From assembly GCA_947174235.1 (NCBI GenBank), contig CAMWID010000026.1:1-40320 (forward strand): a stretch of 40,320 bases of DNA, given 5' to 3'. The translations under genes and the position numbers were made by a program. The notes beneath the pieces are model-generated. The model did no database searches. It was not told the origin of the DNA and saw only the letters and a program-made list of their open reading frames with translations. Positions within the stretch are counted from its first letter, which is position 1, and each line of letters begins with the position of its first letter. Shown in pieces: positions 16,760 through 24,574 of the stretch. The stretch is from an uncultured Porphyromonadaceae bacterium. Lineage in GTDB: Bacteria; Bacteroidota; Bacteroidia; Bacteroidales; Muribaculaceae.

Positions 16760-16993
16760 ATAAAAAATCAAATTAATTTTTTAACTATTGATCGGACTCC
16801 GGTCCAGACCATATTGTTGAAGGCAAACCTTGGCGTAGCATTGTCAAAACTGAGAAAATACAAACCCGAAGCAATCATCAACGCCATATCCTATGTGGGT
16901 CATATCCTATATATCAGGGGACATGGATTCGAGAAGGAAATTACTTCCGGTACGGCGTTCACATTTTTTGTGGGATGGGGTCTTAATCGCTAA
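16760..16993 (+). pseudogene. 3' remnant of an unidentified plus-strand gene
   Basis: The plus strand is open from a stop at 16757 to TAA at 16991, about 77 codons without a start codon. The reading LLKANLGVALSKLRKYKPEA continues to an end reading SGTAFTFFVGWGLNR. The alternating hydrophobic pattern near the end would suit the last strands of an outer-membrane barrel, but I cannot name a family. A strong terminator follows 4 bases after the stop, as for a real gene end. I read it as the surviving tail of a deleted gene. Confidence 0.5.
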
Positions 16994-16997
16994 AGAT

Positions 16998-17036
16998 AAA
17001 GGAATCGGCAAGACAGTTTGCTTTGCCGATTCCTTT
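16998..17036. terminator. Bidirectional terminator
   Basis: AAAGGAATCGGCAA pairs perfectly with TTGCCGATTCCTTT around an 11-base loop. It serves the end of the trehalase-like gene on the minus strand and lies right behind the plus-strand gene remnant. Confidence 0.85.
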
Positions 17037-17085
17037 CTATTGGACTTGATACTTATTCTCGGAACAGATCCACCTCAGAATCAAG

Positions 17086-18369
17086 TTACATCCCTTCGAT
17101 GTCGAGGAGCATCCATTTCCCTTGGAGGATTCCTTCGAAGACGTTTTCCATACACAGGTTCCAGCTGACAAATCCCTGGATCTTCCCCTCCGGAGTGCGG
17201 TATTTGAAATTGGATGGAGCGAGAGGTTCACCGGTGTCGGCATGATATGTCTCGTGCATGGTGCCGTAGGTGTCGATGTCTTTAGCCATAAGCCCACCCA
17301 CTTTTTCAGCAATCCATTCCACTTCCTTGTCAAATCCATAGTTGTGCAATCCGATGGAATAGATGTAGTTGCAGATTCCCCATACAGGACCTTGCCAGTT
17401 GGAGAACGGAACTATGATGTTCTTGTTGTTATAGTCGACATCTTTTTTTGAGAGGCTCCTGAAACCGTAGGGCGCTTTCATATGGTTTTCCGAAAGCATG
17501 TAGCGTTCCACCATCGCCTTTCCTTTATCTTCCGGAGCCATCTTATACATCAGCGGCACGAAAGTGGAATAACCTACACGGCGGTATTGATCGCGAGATT
17601 CCCGGTCAACATTATAATAGCATTGGTCTTCTTCGTTCCAGCATATCTCGTTAAGCCCCTTTTTCAAGGATTCCGCTTCCTTGCGGTATTCCGTTGCGTC
17701 ATCCTTATATCCGAGTTTTGAGGCTATCGTCGCCTGGGCAAGCAGTTCGCCATACTGGAAGGCAGTGGCGTCAGTGCTGATAAAAGAGCGGGTGTCGTCT
17801 TTGAAATAATTGAGAGCCGGATTATTGTCGGCACCGCTTTGCATCGCTATTTCCCAATAATATAATCCGGAAATAGAGTCGCATTGTGTTTTCTTGCGAT
17901 AGTCTATCACGCTTTTGAGATCATTATAAATGGGGCGTATCCATTCCCAGTCGCCGGTTGCCTTGCTGTAATGATATGCTCCCTGTGAGAGGAACGGTTT
18001 CATCGCGAACCGTCCGCTGTAGACGTTTCTCGGTCCGTCTTTGGTCATGCATCCGGCAACATATCCGTCATCGTCAATTCCTTGGGAGAAAGTCATCACC
18101 CAGTTTTTCATATACTCCGGCTCACCTTTCGATATGAAATGGTTTGCCATGAAGAAAGCGTCCCAATCCCATAGCTGTGAGTAAAATCCTGCTGGAATCA
18201 GGTAGGGATATTTGATAAAACCCTGAGGTTCGCGCACCACTTGTTTTCTTAGTTCGATGAATCCGTTTTTCAGTTTCGGATAGATTTCGTCGGTAGGGGA
18301 GCCGGCATATGCTGCGGTCCCGCCTGTCATGATTGCCATGAGCAATAAAATTTTTCTGTAAAACATCAT
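17086..18369 (-). CDS. Exported trehalase-like glycoside hydrolase (GH37/GH63, MGH1-like)
   Basis: A 427-residue (alpha/alpha)6-barrel glycosidase with a signal peptide cleaved near AAYAG. The segment PAGFYSQLWDWDAFF at 59-73 corresponds to the trehalase and GH63 substrate-binding motif (E. coli TreA has PGGRFREVYYWDSYF). NWQGPVWGICNY near 320 matches the second conserved region carrying the QGPxW box, and TMHETYHADTGEP near the C-terminus holds a plausible catalytic Glu. Substrate cannot be fixed from sequence: trehalose, or glucosyl or mannosyl oligosaccharides. Single gene, 52 bases behind the YfiH-type gene. Confidence 0.8.
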   Translation of the reverse strand: MMFYRKILLLMAIMTGGTAAYAGSPTDEIYPKLKNGFIELRKQVVREPQGFIKYPYLIPAGFYSQLWDWDAFFMANHFISKGEPEYMKNWVMTFSQGIDDDGYVAGCMTKDGPRNVYSGRFAMKPFLSQGAYHYSKATGDWEWIRPIYNDLKSVIDYRKKTQCDSISGLYYWEIAMQSGADNNPALNYFKDDTRSFISTDATAFQYGELLAQATIASKLGYKDDATEYRKEAESLKKGLNEICWNEEDQCYYNVDRESRDQYRRVGYSTFVPLMYKMAPEDKGKAMVERYMLSENHMKAPYGFRSLSKKDVDYNNKNIIVPFSNWQGPVWGICNYIYSIGLHNYGFDKEVEWIAEKVGGLMAKDIDTYGTMHETYHADTGEPLAPSNFKYRTPEGKIQGFVSWNLCMENVFEGILQGKWMLLDIEGM

Positions 18370-18421
18370 AAGGTCGGTTCTGTTAGGTTTGATTTCATTC
18401 GGGAGCGGAAGGGTCAGAAGA

Positions 18422-19168
18422 TCAAGGGGTGAGAAGACAGGCTATCGTCAGAAGTCTGTCGGTGGTTCCGGGCGTTCTTCTCCAGGAGGGGAAAGGGTAG
18501 CGCTTTTGATTGTCGGAAGGAGAGAAGTCATGATAATGCATAGTGCAAAAGGATGTTGTCTTGATATTCTCCTGTCTGATTCCATGCCCGCGCATGATAA
18601 TCATGTTGGCTTCCTGAAGATCCAGTCTTGGTTTCCCGTCTTCGATGCGATCGCCTGTATCATGGTTGAATCCCTGTCTCCGGACACAATCGCCGAGTCC
18701 GGCATTCTCAAACAATTCAATCATCTCTTCATTCACGATGTAGCAGTCTCCGCATACACAAGGACCAATGGCGGCATGTATATAGCCGGGATCAGCTCCG
18801 AGAGAGACAAGTTTTTCGATTGTGTTGCCCACAATCTTTCCGGCGGTTCCTTTCCATCCTGCATGAATCGCAGCCACGGCTTTGATGTCGGGTGCGTGCA
18901 GCAATATAGGGACGCAGTCAGCCGTGCGCACACCCACGGCAATGTCAGGGCATCGTGTGACAAGAGAATCCGTATCCGGAAAACTTTGGTCGGGAGACGT
19001 CACGACAGCCACATTGCAAGTGTGTGTCTGGCGAGGCGTGACAATGGCGGTTATCCCAGGAGGGAGAATGGCGCCGGCGACATTGGCGAATACGCGCCCT
19101 TCCGCACCTATCCCTAAAGCGAGAGGGAGGTGCATGTCATTGGAACTGTTATTTGTCAGATTATCCAT
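18422..19168 (-). CDS. Laccase-domain (YfiH/PgeF/DUF152) purine nucleoside/peptidoglycan-editing protein
   Basis: A 248-residue member of the multicopper-oxidase-like YfiH family. Starting at 19168 (MDNLTNN) the family residues fall at His49 (RQTHT), Cys85 (RTADCVPIL) and His102 (AIHAGWKGTA). Their spacing of 36 and 17 equals that of the zinc and catalytic triad in characterised homologues. Family members act as purine nucleoside phosphorylases or adenosine deaminases (LACC1 and bacterial YlmD), or remove misincorporated Ser from peptidoglycan precursors (PgeF). The C-terminal tail after YHDFSPSDNQ looks longer and less conserved than usual. It precedes the trehalase-like gene. Confidence 0.9.
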   Translation of the reverse strand: MDNLTNNSSNDMHLPLALGIGAEGRVFANVAGAILPPGITAIVTPRQTHTCNVAVVTSPDQSFPDTDSLVTRCPDIAVGVRTADCVPILLHAPDIKAVAAIHAGWKGTAGKIVGNTIEKLVSLGADPGYIHAAIGPCVCGDCYIVNEEMIELFENAGLGDCVRRQGFNHDTGDRIEDGKPRLDLQEANMIIMRGHGIRQENIKTTSFCTMHYHDFSPSDNQKRYPFPSWRRTPGTTDRLLTIACLLTP

Positions 19169-19195
19169 TGTTTTAATCAAGAATGGAAATGATTG

Positions 19196-19203
19196 CAAAG
19201 GTA
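19196..19203 (-). promoter_or_regulatory. Possible -7 box for the YfiH-type gene
   Basis: TACCTTTG on the minus strand matches TAnnTTTG about 28 bases before the ATG at 19168. No good -33 element is seen at 19-21 bases upstream, so this is a partial match. Confidence 0.4.
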
Positions 19204-19248
19204 AATAAAAATGCTGAGATTCTTACGCCGGCAGAATAAAGAAAATAA

Positions 19249-19392
19249 ATACTTGAACGCTATTTCAGGCATATTTGCCGTGAGACGGGTCACAATAATC
19301 TTGTGACAAACTATTGGGAGAAAGACGAGAACAATGAGATTGACCTTATAGCTGTCAACGATGCATACCGCGAGATTGTAGTTAACCAATAA
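19249..19392 (+). pseudogene. 3' remnant of a DUF234-type ATPase gene
   Basis: The plus strand is open for about 47 codons ending with TAA at 19390. It reads LERYFRHICRETG followed by NYWEKDENNEIDLIAVND, which resembles the C-terminal nuclease-like DUF234 domain of archaeal-type AAA ATPases found widely in Bacteroidota. No ATPase domain, start codon or upstream frame survives. The stop codon lies inside the stem of the terminator that follows. Confidence 0.6.
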
Positions 19393-19418
19393 AATCCCGG
19401 ATTCCGGGATTTTATTGG
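19386..19418. terminator. Bidirectional terminator after the sugar transporter
   Basis: CCAATAAAATCCCGG pairs perfectly with CCGGGATTTTATTGG around a 3-base loop; A- and T-runs on the two arms make it functional in either direction. It ends the xyl block on the minus strand. Confidence 0.9.
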
Positions 19419-19949
19419 CTAACTTTTGAATGTAATCGGCTTTTATTTTTTGCGGTTCTTCCAAAGGGCAGACATCTCTTCAAGAGTCTTACCTTTCGTC
19501 TCGGGCACAAGACGATATACGAACCATGCGGCGATCACACATATGATTCCATATAGGGCGTATACGAAGACGTGTCCGAAGCTTTCCCCCATGTCGCCGG
19601 CGCGCATGTTGTAGAGCGGGACGAACGTAGACGACACGATGAAGTTGAAGATCCACTGGAATGCTACGGCGATGGCGACAGCGGCGCTTCGAATGGTGTT
19701 AGGGAAAATCTCAGATATCAGAACCCAGCAGATAGGACCCCATGAGAACATGAACGCAGCTGAATATACCATGATAGATATCACCGGCACGAGCGGATGA
19801 ACCGCGAATATGTTGGCGGCAGCCACACCGAACGCCCCGATAGCCATTCCGAACGATCCGTAGATAAGGAGGGGTTTACGTCCCCATTTTTCAACGGTAA
19901 ACACGGCTACCAATGTGAAGAGAATGTTTACGATACCCATGATTACGGT

Positions 19950-20457
19950 CTGCACCATAGGATTGCCCATCCCCATTGAATCGAAAATACGCGGGGCGTA
20001 ATATAGGACGGCGTTGATTCCCACCGCCTGCTGGAATACGGAAAGCATCACGCCTACAAATATCACCATCACGCCGAAAGAGAACAGTTTCTCGCTCTTG
20101 ACGGAGACAGTGTTCTTGATATCGTCAAGAATCTCTTTCGCTTTAGATCCGTTGATTTTAGTAAGCACGGAGAGGGCTTTGCTGTCCCTGCCTGTCAGGG
20201 CAAGGTAGCGGGGAGATTCCGGTACGAAACATACGAGGATTGTGAACGCGAACGCCACAAAGCCTTCCGATCCGAACATATATCGCCATCCGGTCTGTAT
20301 GGTCCAGGGATCAGAATCAGGATTGACAGAGTATAGTGTCTCCCCGATGCGCTCTATCACAGGATTGGTATGTTCGCCGAGAATAAGGAAGTTGACGAAA
20401 TATACTACAAGCTGTCCGAAAATGATGGCGAACTGGTTCCACGACACGAGGGTGCCT
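19950..20457 (+). repeat. Tandem direct repeat, copy A (506-base unit)
   Basis: Copy A and copy B (20456-20963) appear identical throughout by eye. They overlap by two shared bases (CT) at the junction, the microhomology expected of a slippage or illegitimate duplication event. Both lie within the sugar transporter gene. Confidence 0.9.
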
Positions 20458-20963
20458 GCACCATAGGATTGCCCATCCCCATTGAATCGAAAATACGCGG
20501 GGCGTAATATAGGACGGCGTTGATTCCCACCGCCTGCTGGAATACGGAAAGCATCACGCCTACAAATATCACCATCACGCCGAAAGAGAACAGTTTCTCG
20601 CTCTTGACGGAGACAGTGTTCTTGATATCGTCAAGAATCTCTTTCGCTTTAGATCCGTTGATTTTAGTAAGCACGGAGAGGGCTTTGCTGTCCCTGCCTG
20701 TCAGGGCAAGGTAGCGGGGAGATTCCGGTACGAAACATACGAGGATTGTGAACGCGAACGCCACAAAGCCTTCCGATCCGAACATATATCGCCATCCGGT
20801 CTGTATGGTCCAGGGATCAGAATCAGGATTGACAGAGTATAGTGTCTCCCCGATGCGCTCTATCACAGGATTGGTATGTTCGCCGAGAATAAGGAAGTTG
20901 ACGAAATATACTACAAGCTGTCCGAAAATGATGGCGAACTGGTTCCACGACACGAGGGTGCCT
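20456..20963 (+). repeat. Tandem direct repeat, copy B (506-base unit)
   Basis: Second copy of the segment at 19950-20457, covering transporter helices roughly 5-7 and the central cytoplasmic loop. The sequence diverges exactly at 20964, where the single-copy 5' part of the gene continues. Confidence 0.9.
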
Positions 20964-21444
20964 CTGATATCGGAAGGGGCTACCTCAGCTATATACATCG
21001 GGCATATGGCGGATGCGAGACCTACGCCGATACCTCCGATGATTCTGTAGATATTGAATGCCACAAGGAGCGGAAGTGTAGGCTTGCCATGTTCAAAGAA
21101 AAGAAATTCGGGATTATAGGAACCAAGGGCGGAAATGAAAAAAAGAACACCCGCTACCGCGAGCGAGCGCTTGCGGCCGAGACGGGATGCAAGAAGTCCG
21201 GACAGGGCGCTTCCGATGATGCACCCTATCAGGGCGCTTGAGGAAGTTATTCCATGGATCACGTCGGTGTAAACAAAATCTTTCGCTCCGAGGAAGAATG
21301 CCTGCAGACCTTTCTCGGCCCCGGAGATCACGGCGGTGTCGTATCCGAAAAGTAGACCGCCGAGCACTGCGACACAGACAATGCTGTAGAGATAAATTCT
21401 GCTACCGTTGTCTTGAGAATTCATGATAATCTAAAATTTAATGT

Positions 21445-21487
21445 AAAAAAAAAGAGAGTTCCGGGTCATTACAACCCAAAACTCTCA
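21445..21487 (-). terminator. Intrinsic terminator between xylA and the transporter gene
   Basis: On the minus strand GAGAGTT, a GGGT/ACCC inner pairing and AACTCTC form a stem followed by nine T residues. It lies within the 78-base gap, so part of the xylA transcript would stop before the transporter; this would lower transporter expression relative to xylA, or imply a separate transporter promoter. Confidence 0.8.
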
Positions 21488-21502
21488 AAGGAAATAATAA
21501 TA

Positions 21503-22819
21503 TTATGCGTACATGTTGATGATCGCCTCGTAAAGCTCCTGCTTGCCGGAAGTCTGGGCAGGCTCGTTGACGCGGCGTCCGATCTCCGCGAGCTGCTCGA
21601 GAGAGAGCTTGCCGTCTTCGAAATCTTTGCCTTCCCCTTTGTCGAAAGATGCGTAGCGGTCGGCGAGCATCTTCTTGTAGGGAGATTTCTCAAGTACGTC
21701 GGCGGCGCTGAGAAGGGCACGTGCCATTGCGTCCATGCCGGCGATGTGGGCGATGAAGATATCCTCGAGGTCGGTAGAGTTGCGGCGTGTCTTCGCATCG
21801 AAGTTGGTGCCGCCGTTGCCGAGACCGCCGTTGCGGATGATCTGCATCATAGCCTGGGTCAGTTCATAATTGTCGATAGGGAACTGGTCAGTGTCCCAGC
21901 CGTTCTGGTAGTCTCCACGGTTGGCGTCGATGCTTCCGAGCATTCCGTTGTCGACAGCCACGGCGAGCTCATGCTCGAATGTGTGTCCGGCGAGAGTGGC
22001 GTGGTTCACCTCGATATTCACCTTGAAGTCTTTCTCAAGACCGTGAGCCTTAAGGAAGCCGATTACAGTTTCGGTGTCGACGTCATATTGGTGTTTGGAA
22101 GGCTCCATGGGCTTCGGCTCGATCAGGAATGTGCCTGTGAACCCTTTGGAACGGGCGTAGTCGCGAGCCATTGTGAGCATCATGGCGAGATGTTCCTTCT
22201 CACGTTTCTGGTCAGTGTTGAGGAGGCTCATATAGCCCTCGCGTCCACCCCAGAACACATAGTTGGAGCCGCCGAGCTCAATAGTGGCGTCGATGGCGTT
22301 CTTGATCTGTACGGCAGCGCGCGCCACAACGTCGAAATCAGGGTTGGTTGCCGCTCCGTTCATGTAGCGGCCGTTGCCGAACACGTTGGCGGTGCCCCAG
22401 AGGTTTTTGATATTCGTGCCTTCCATCTTGCTTTTGATGTAAGCCACGATATCCTTTACGTTTTTCTCATATTCCTCTACAGAAGAACCCTCCTCGATGA
22501 GGTCAACGTCGTGGAAGCAGAAATACTCGATACCGAGCTTTTCCATGATCTCGAAGCCTGCGTCAGCCTTGTTCTTGGCGCGGTCGAGAGCGGTCTCACC
22601 CTCGTTCCAGGGGAATTTCTTGGTGCCGCCACCGAATTGGTCGCCACCTTCGGCGCAGAGGGTGTGCCACCATGCCATGGCGAATTTGAGCCATTCTTTC
22701 ATCGGTTTGCCGAGCACTACTCTTTCTGCGTCATAATAACGGTAGGCGAGGGGATTGTAGCTTGAAGTTCCTTCGAACTTGATTTTCCCTATCGAGGGGA
22801 AATATTCTTTGTTTGCCAT
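21503..22819 (-). CDS. xylA: Xylose isomerase
   Basis: A 438-residue class II xylose isomerase that converts D-xylose to D-xylulose with divalent metal ions. The catalytic His lies in [13 protein letters not shown] and the metal and substrate residues in [16 protein letters not shown] and [22 protein letters not shown] is also typical. Length agrees with Bacteroides XylA. It is preceded by xylB (69-base gap) and followed by the sugar transporter, with a terminator between. Confidence 0.97.
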   Translation of the reverse strand: MANKEYFPSIGKIKFEGTSSYNPLAYRYYDAERVVLGKPMKEWLKFAMAWWHTLCAEGGDQFGGGTKKFPWNEGETALDRAKNKADAGFEIMEKLGIEYFCFHDVDLIEEGSSVEEYEKNVKDIVAYIKSKMEGTNIKNLWGTANVFGNGRYMNGAATNPDFDVVARAAVQIKNAIDATIELGGSNYVFWGGREGYMSLLNTDQKREKEHLAMMLTMARDYARSKGFTGTFLIEPKPMEPSKHQYDVDTETVIGFLKAHGLEKDFKVNIEVNHATLAGHTFEHELAVAVDNGMLGSIDANRGDYQNGWDTDQFPIDNYELTQAMMQIIRNGGLGNGGTNFDAKTRRNSTDLEDIFIAHIAGMDAMARALLSAADVLEKSPYKKMLADRYASFDKGEGKDFEDGKLSLEQLAEIGRRVNEPAQTSGKQELYEAIINMYA

Positions 22820-22888
22820 TTTTTGATAAATAGTTTTTGTTGATTGTTGGTAAATTCAGGTTATGTCGGTGAAGCTGTCAGGCTTCAT

Positions 22889-24373
22889 TCATACGAGTTC
22901 ACGCGCGAGAATATCTTTCCAGCGGGAGTAAGCCTCCAGATAGGGGGTACGGTCGGCGGCGGGTTCGATCACCTCAAGCACCTTGAGCGACCCGAAAGCC
23001 TCGTTGTTGTCTTTATATATGCCGGCTCCGATACCTGCCCCTTTTGCGGCTCCCGCAGCCCCGTCGGTGTCAACAAGGTCGATTGTCGCCCCGGAGACAG
23101 ACGCAAGCGTGTCGCGGAAAATAGGGCTGAGGAACATATTCGCCTTTCCGGCATGTATCCTTGATATGTCCATCCCTATTGATTTCATTATCTCCATTCC
23201 ATACATGAACGAGAAGACGATCCCTTCCTGTGCGGCGCGTATTATATGGTTGCGGTTGTGGACGTTGAAGTTGATGCCGTGGAAAGAACATTCCACCTGT
23301 CTGTTTTCAAGCACGCGTTCGGCGCCGTTGCCGAAAGGAAGTATCGTGACTCCCTGCGATCCGACAGGCACTTTTGCGGCGAGATCGTTCATATCGGCGT
23401 AGCTTATCCCCTCGGGGGCGACATTGCGCTTTATCCAGGTGTTGAGAATGCCGGTTCCGCTTATGCATGTCATGACGCCAATACGTGTCTGTTCAGCCGA
23501 ATGGTTGACATGTGCGAAATTGTTTACCCGAGAGCGTGGATCATAATCCACGGTGCCGTTTATGCCGTATACCACACCTGAGGTGCCGGCGGTGGATGCC
23601 ACCTCTCCCGGATTGAACACGTTAAGCGACAATGCGTTGTTGGGCTGGTCTCCCGCACGGTATGTCACGGGTGTTCCCGGCGCGAGTCCGAGCTCCCCGG
23701 CGGCTTTTTCTGTCAGGCGTCCCTGTTCCGAGAATGTGGGCTTGACTTCGGGGAAAATGGAAGGGTCATAGCCGAAATATTCCATCAGGAACGTGGCTGG
23801 GGTGTTGTCTTTGAAATCCCAGAGCATGTATTCGGAAAGACCTTCGGGATTGGTGCAGATCTCATCGGTAAGGCGCATGGCGATATAGTCGCCCGGAAGC
23901 ATTACCTTATAAATTTTGTCATAAATCCATGGCTCTTCCTCTTTTAGCCAACGCAGTTTCGCAGCCGTGAAGTTGCCCGGAGAGTTGAGAAGTCGGGGAA
24001 GGCATGTCTCCGCCCCTAATTCATTGAAAGCTTTTTCTCCATAAGGCACGCCTCTTGAGTCACACCATATAATGGCGTCGCGGAGCACGTTGCGCTCTTT
24101 GTCGATAGCCACAAGTCCGTGCATCTGATAGCTTATGCCTATGGCTTTGATGTCGGAGGGATCGACCCCGCTTTCGCGGACCACCGATTCCGTGGCTTCC
24201 TTAAGATATTTCCACCAGTTTTCGGGATCCTGTTCCGCCCAACCCTGACGCAAGGCTTTTATGGGCGCTTCGTTCTTGGGGAAGAAATCGGATGCCACGC
24301 ATACGCCCGATGTGGCGTCGACCAAAGCTGCCTTGACCGACGAACTTCCTATATCATAGCCTAATAAGTACAT
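22889..24373 (-). CDS. xylB: Xylulokinase
   Basis: A 494-residue FGGY-family kinase that makes D-xylulose-5-phosphate. N-terminal GYDIGSSSVKAALVD is the phosphate motif, IGISYQMHGLV and AIIWCDSRG are sugar-pocket regions, and TAGTSGVVYG the central ATP motif. The kinase type is assigned from these motifs together with its place directly upstream of xylA. Its leader holds a small GCTCC/GGAGC hairpin at 24400-24415 and follows the tkt terminator, so it probably has its own promoter, which I could not identify. Confidence 0.94.
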   Translation of the reverse strand: MYLLGYDIGSSSVKAALVDATSGVCVASDFFPKNEAPIKALRQGWAEQDPENWWKYLKEATESVVRESGVDPSDIKAIGISYQMHGLVAIDKERNVLRDAIIWCDSRGVPYGEKAFNELGAETCLPRLLNSPGNFTAAKLRWLKEEEPWIYDKIYKVMLPGDYIAMRLTDEICTNPEGLSEYMLWDFKDNTPATFLMEYFGYDPSIFPEVKPTFSEQGRLTEKAAGELGLAPGTPVTYRAGDQPNNALSLNVFNPGEVASTAGTSGVVYGINGTVDYDPRSRVNNFAHVNHSAEQTRIGVMTCISGTGILNTWIKRNVAPEGISYADMNDLAAKVPVGSQGVTILPFGNGAERVLENRQVECSFHGINFNVHNRNHIIRAAQEGIVFSFMYGMEIMKSIGMDISRIHAGKANMFLSPIFRDTLASVSGATIDLVDTDGAAGAAKGAGIGAGIYKDNNEAFGSLKVLEVIEPAADRTPYLEAYSRWKDILARELV

Positions 24374-24470
24374 GAAAGACTGAGTTTTTATTGATTTTGC
24401 TCCGGAAATGGAGCAGTATGATACGATTATTGCCTAATGGGAAATGATAGTCACACCTATGATGGCAAAG

Positions 24471-24509
24471 GAAAAACCGGAGGTCAGGGTCAGAACGCTG
24501 ACCTCCGGT
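24471..24509 (-). terminator. Intrinsic terminator of the transketolase gene
   Basis: ACCGGAGGTCAG (24476-24487) pairs with CTGACCTCCGGT (24498-24509). On the minus strand the stem is followed by TTTTTC. It lies 65 bases beyond the tkt stop codon and separates tkt from xylB. Confidence 0.85.
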
Positions 24510-24574
24510 AGAGATTATATAGCCGTAAATCCCGGAAGGTTATAAAAAACCTTTTCAAGATTTTCAGTCCGGCT

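Larger units (their letters stand above)
19443..21424 (-). pseudogene. xylE: XylE-type sugar:proton symporter, disrupted by a tandem duplication
   Basis: An MFS sugar-porter gene beside xylose isomerase and xylulokinase, so probably the xylose transporter. Family motifs are present: GRKRSLAVAG after helix 2, PESPRYLALTGR before the central loop, QQAVGINAVLYYAPRIF in helix 7, EKWGRKPLL after helix 8 and PETKGKTLEEM near the C-terminus. A 506-base segment is duplicated exactly in tandem. Because 506 is not a multiple of three, the frame shifts at the junction, so the 5' frame (from ATG 21424) ends at 20405 in a short unrelated tail. The 3' part is open down to the stop at 19443. Removing one copy gives 1476 bases, 491 codons plus stop, the normal XylE length. 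It could revert by recombination, or be an assembly error. Confidence 0.85.

Noticed and set aside
16893..17168. Plus-strand frame of 91 codons over the 16.9-17.1 kb gap
   Set aside because: It runs through a terminator stem and antisense to the trehalase-like gene, and has no protein-like composition; the open frame shifted relative to it (16760-16993) is the one with coding character.
21413..22765. Plus-strand open frame of about 450 codons opposite xylA
   Set aside because: xylA on the minus strand is full length and certain; the antisense frame is a by-product of its codon use.
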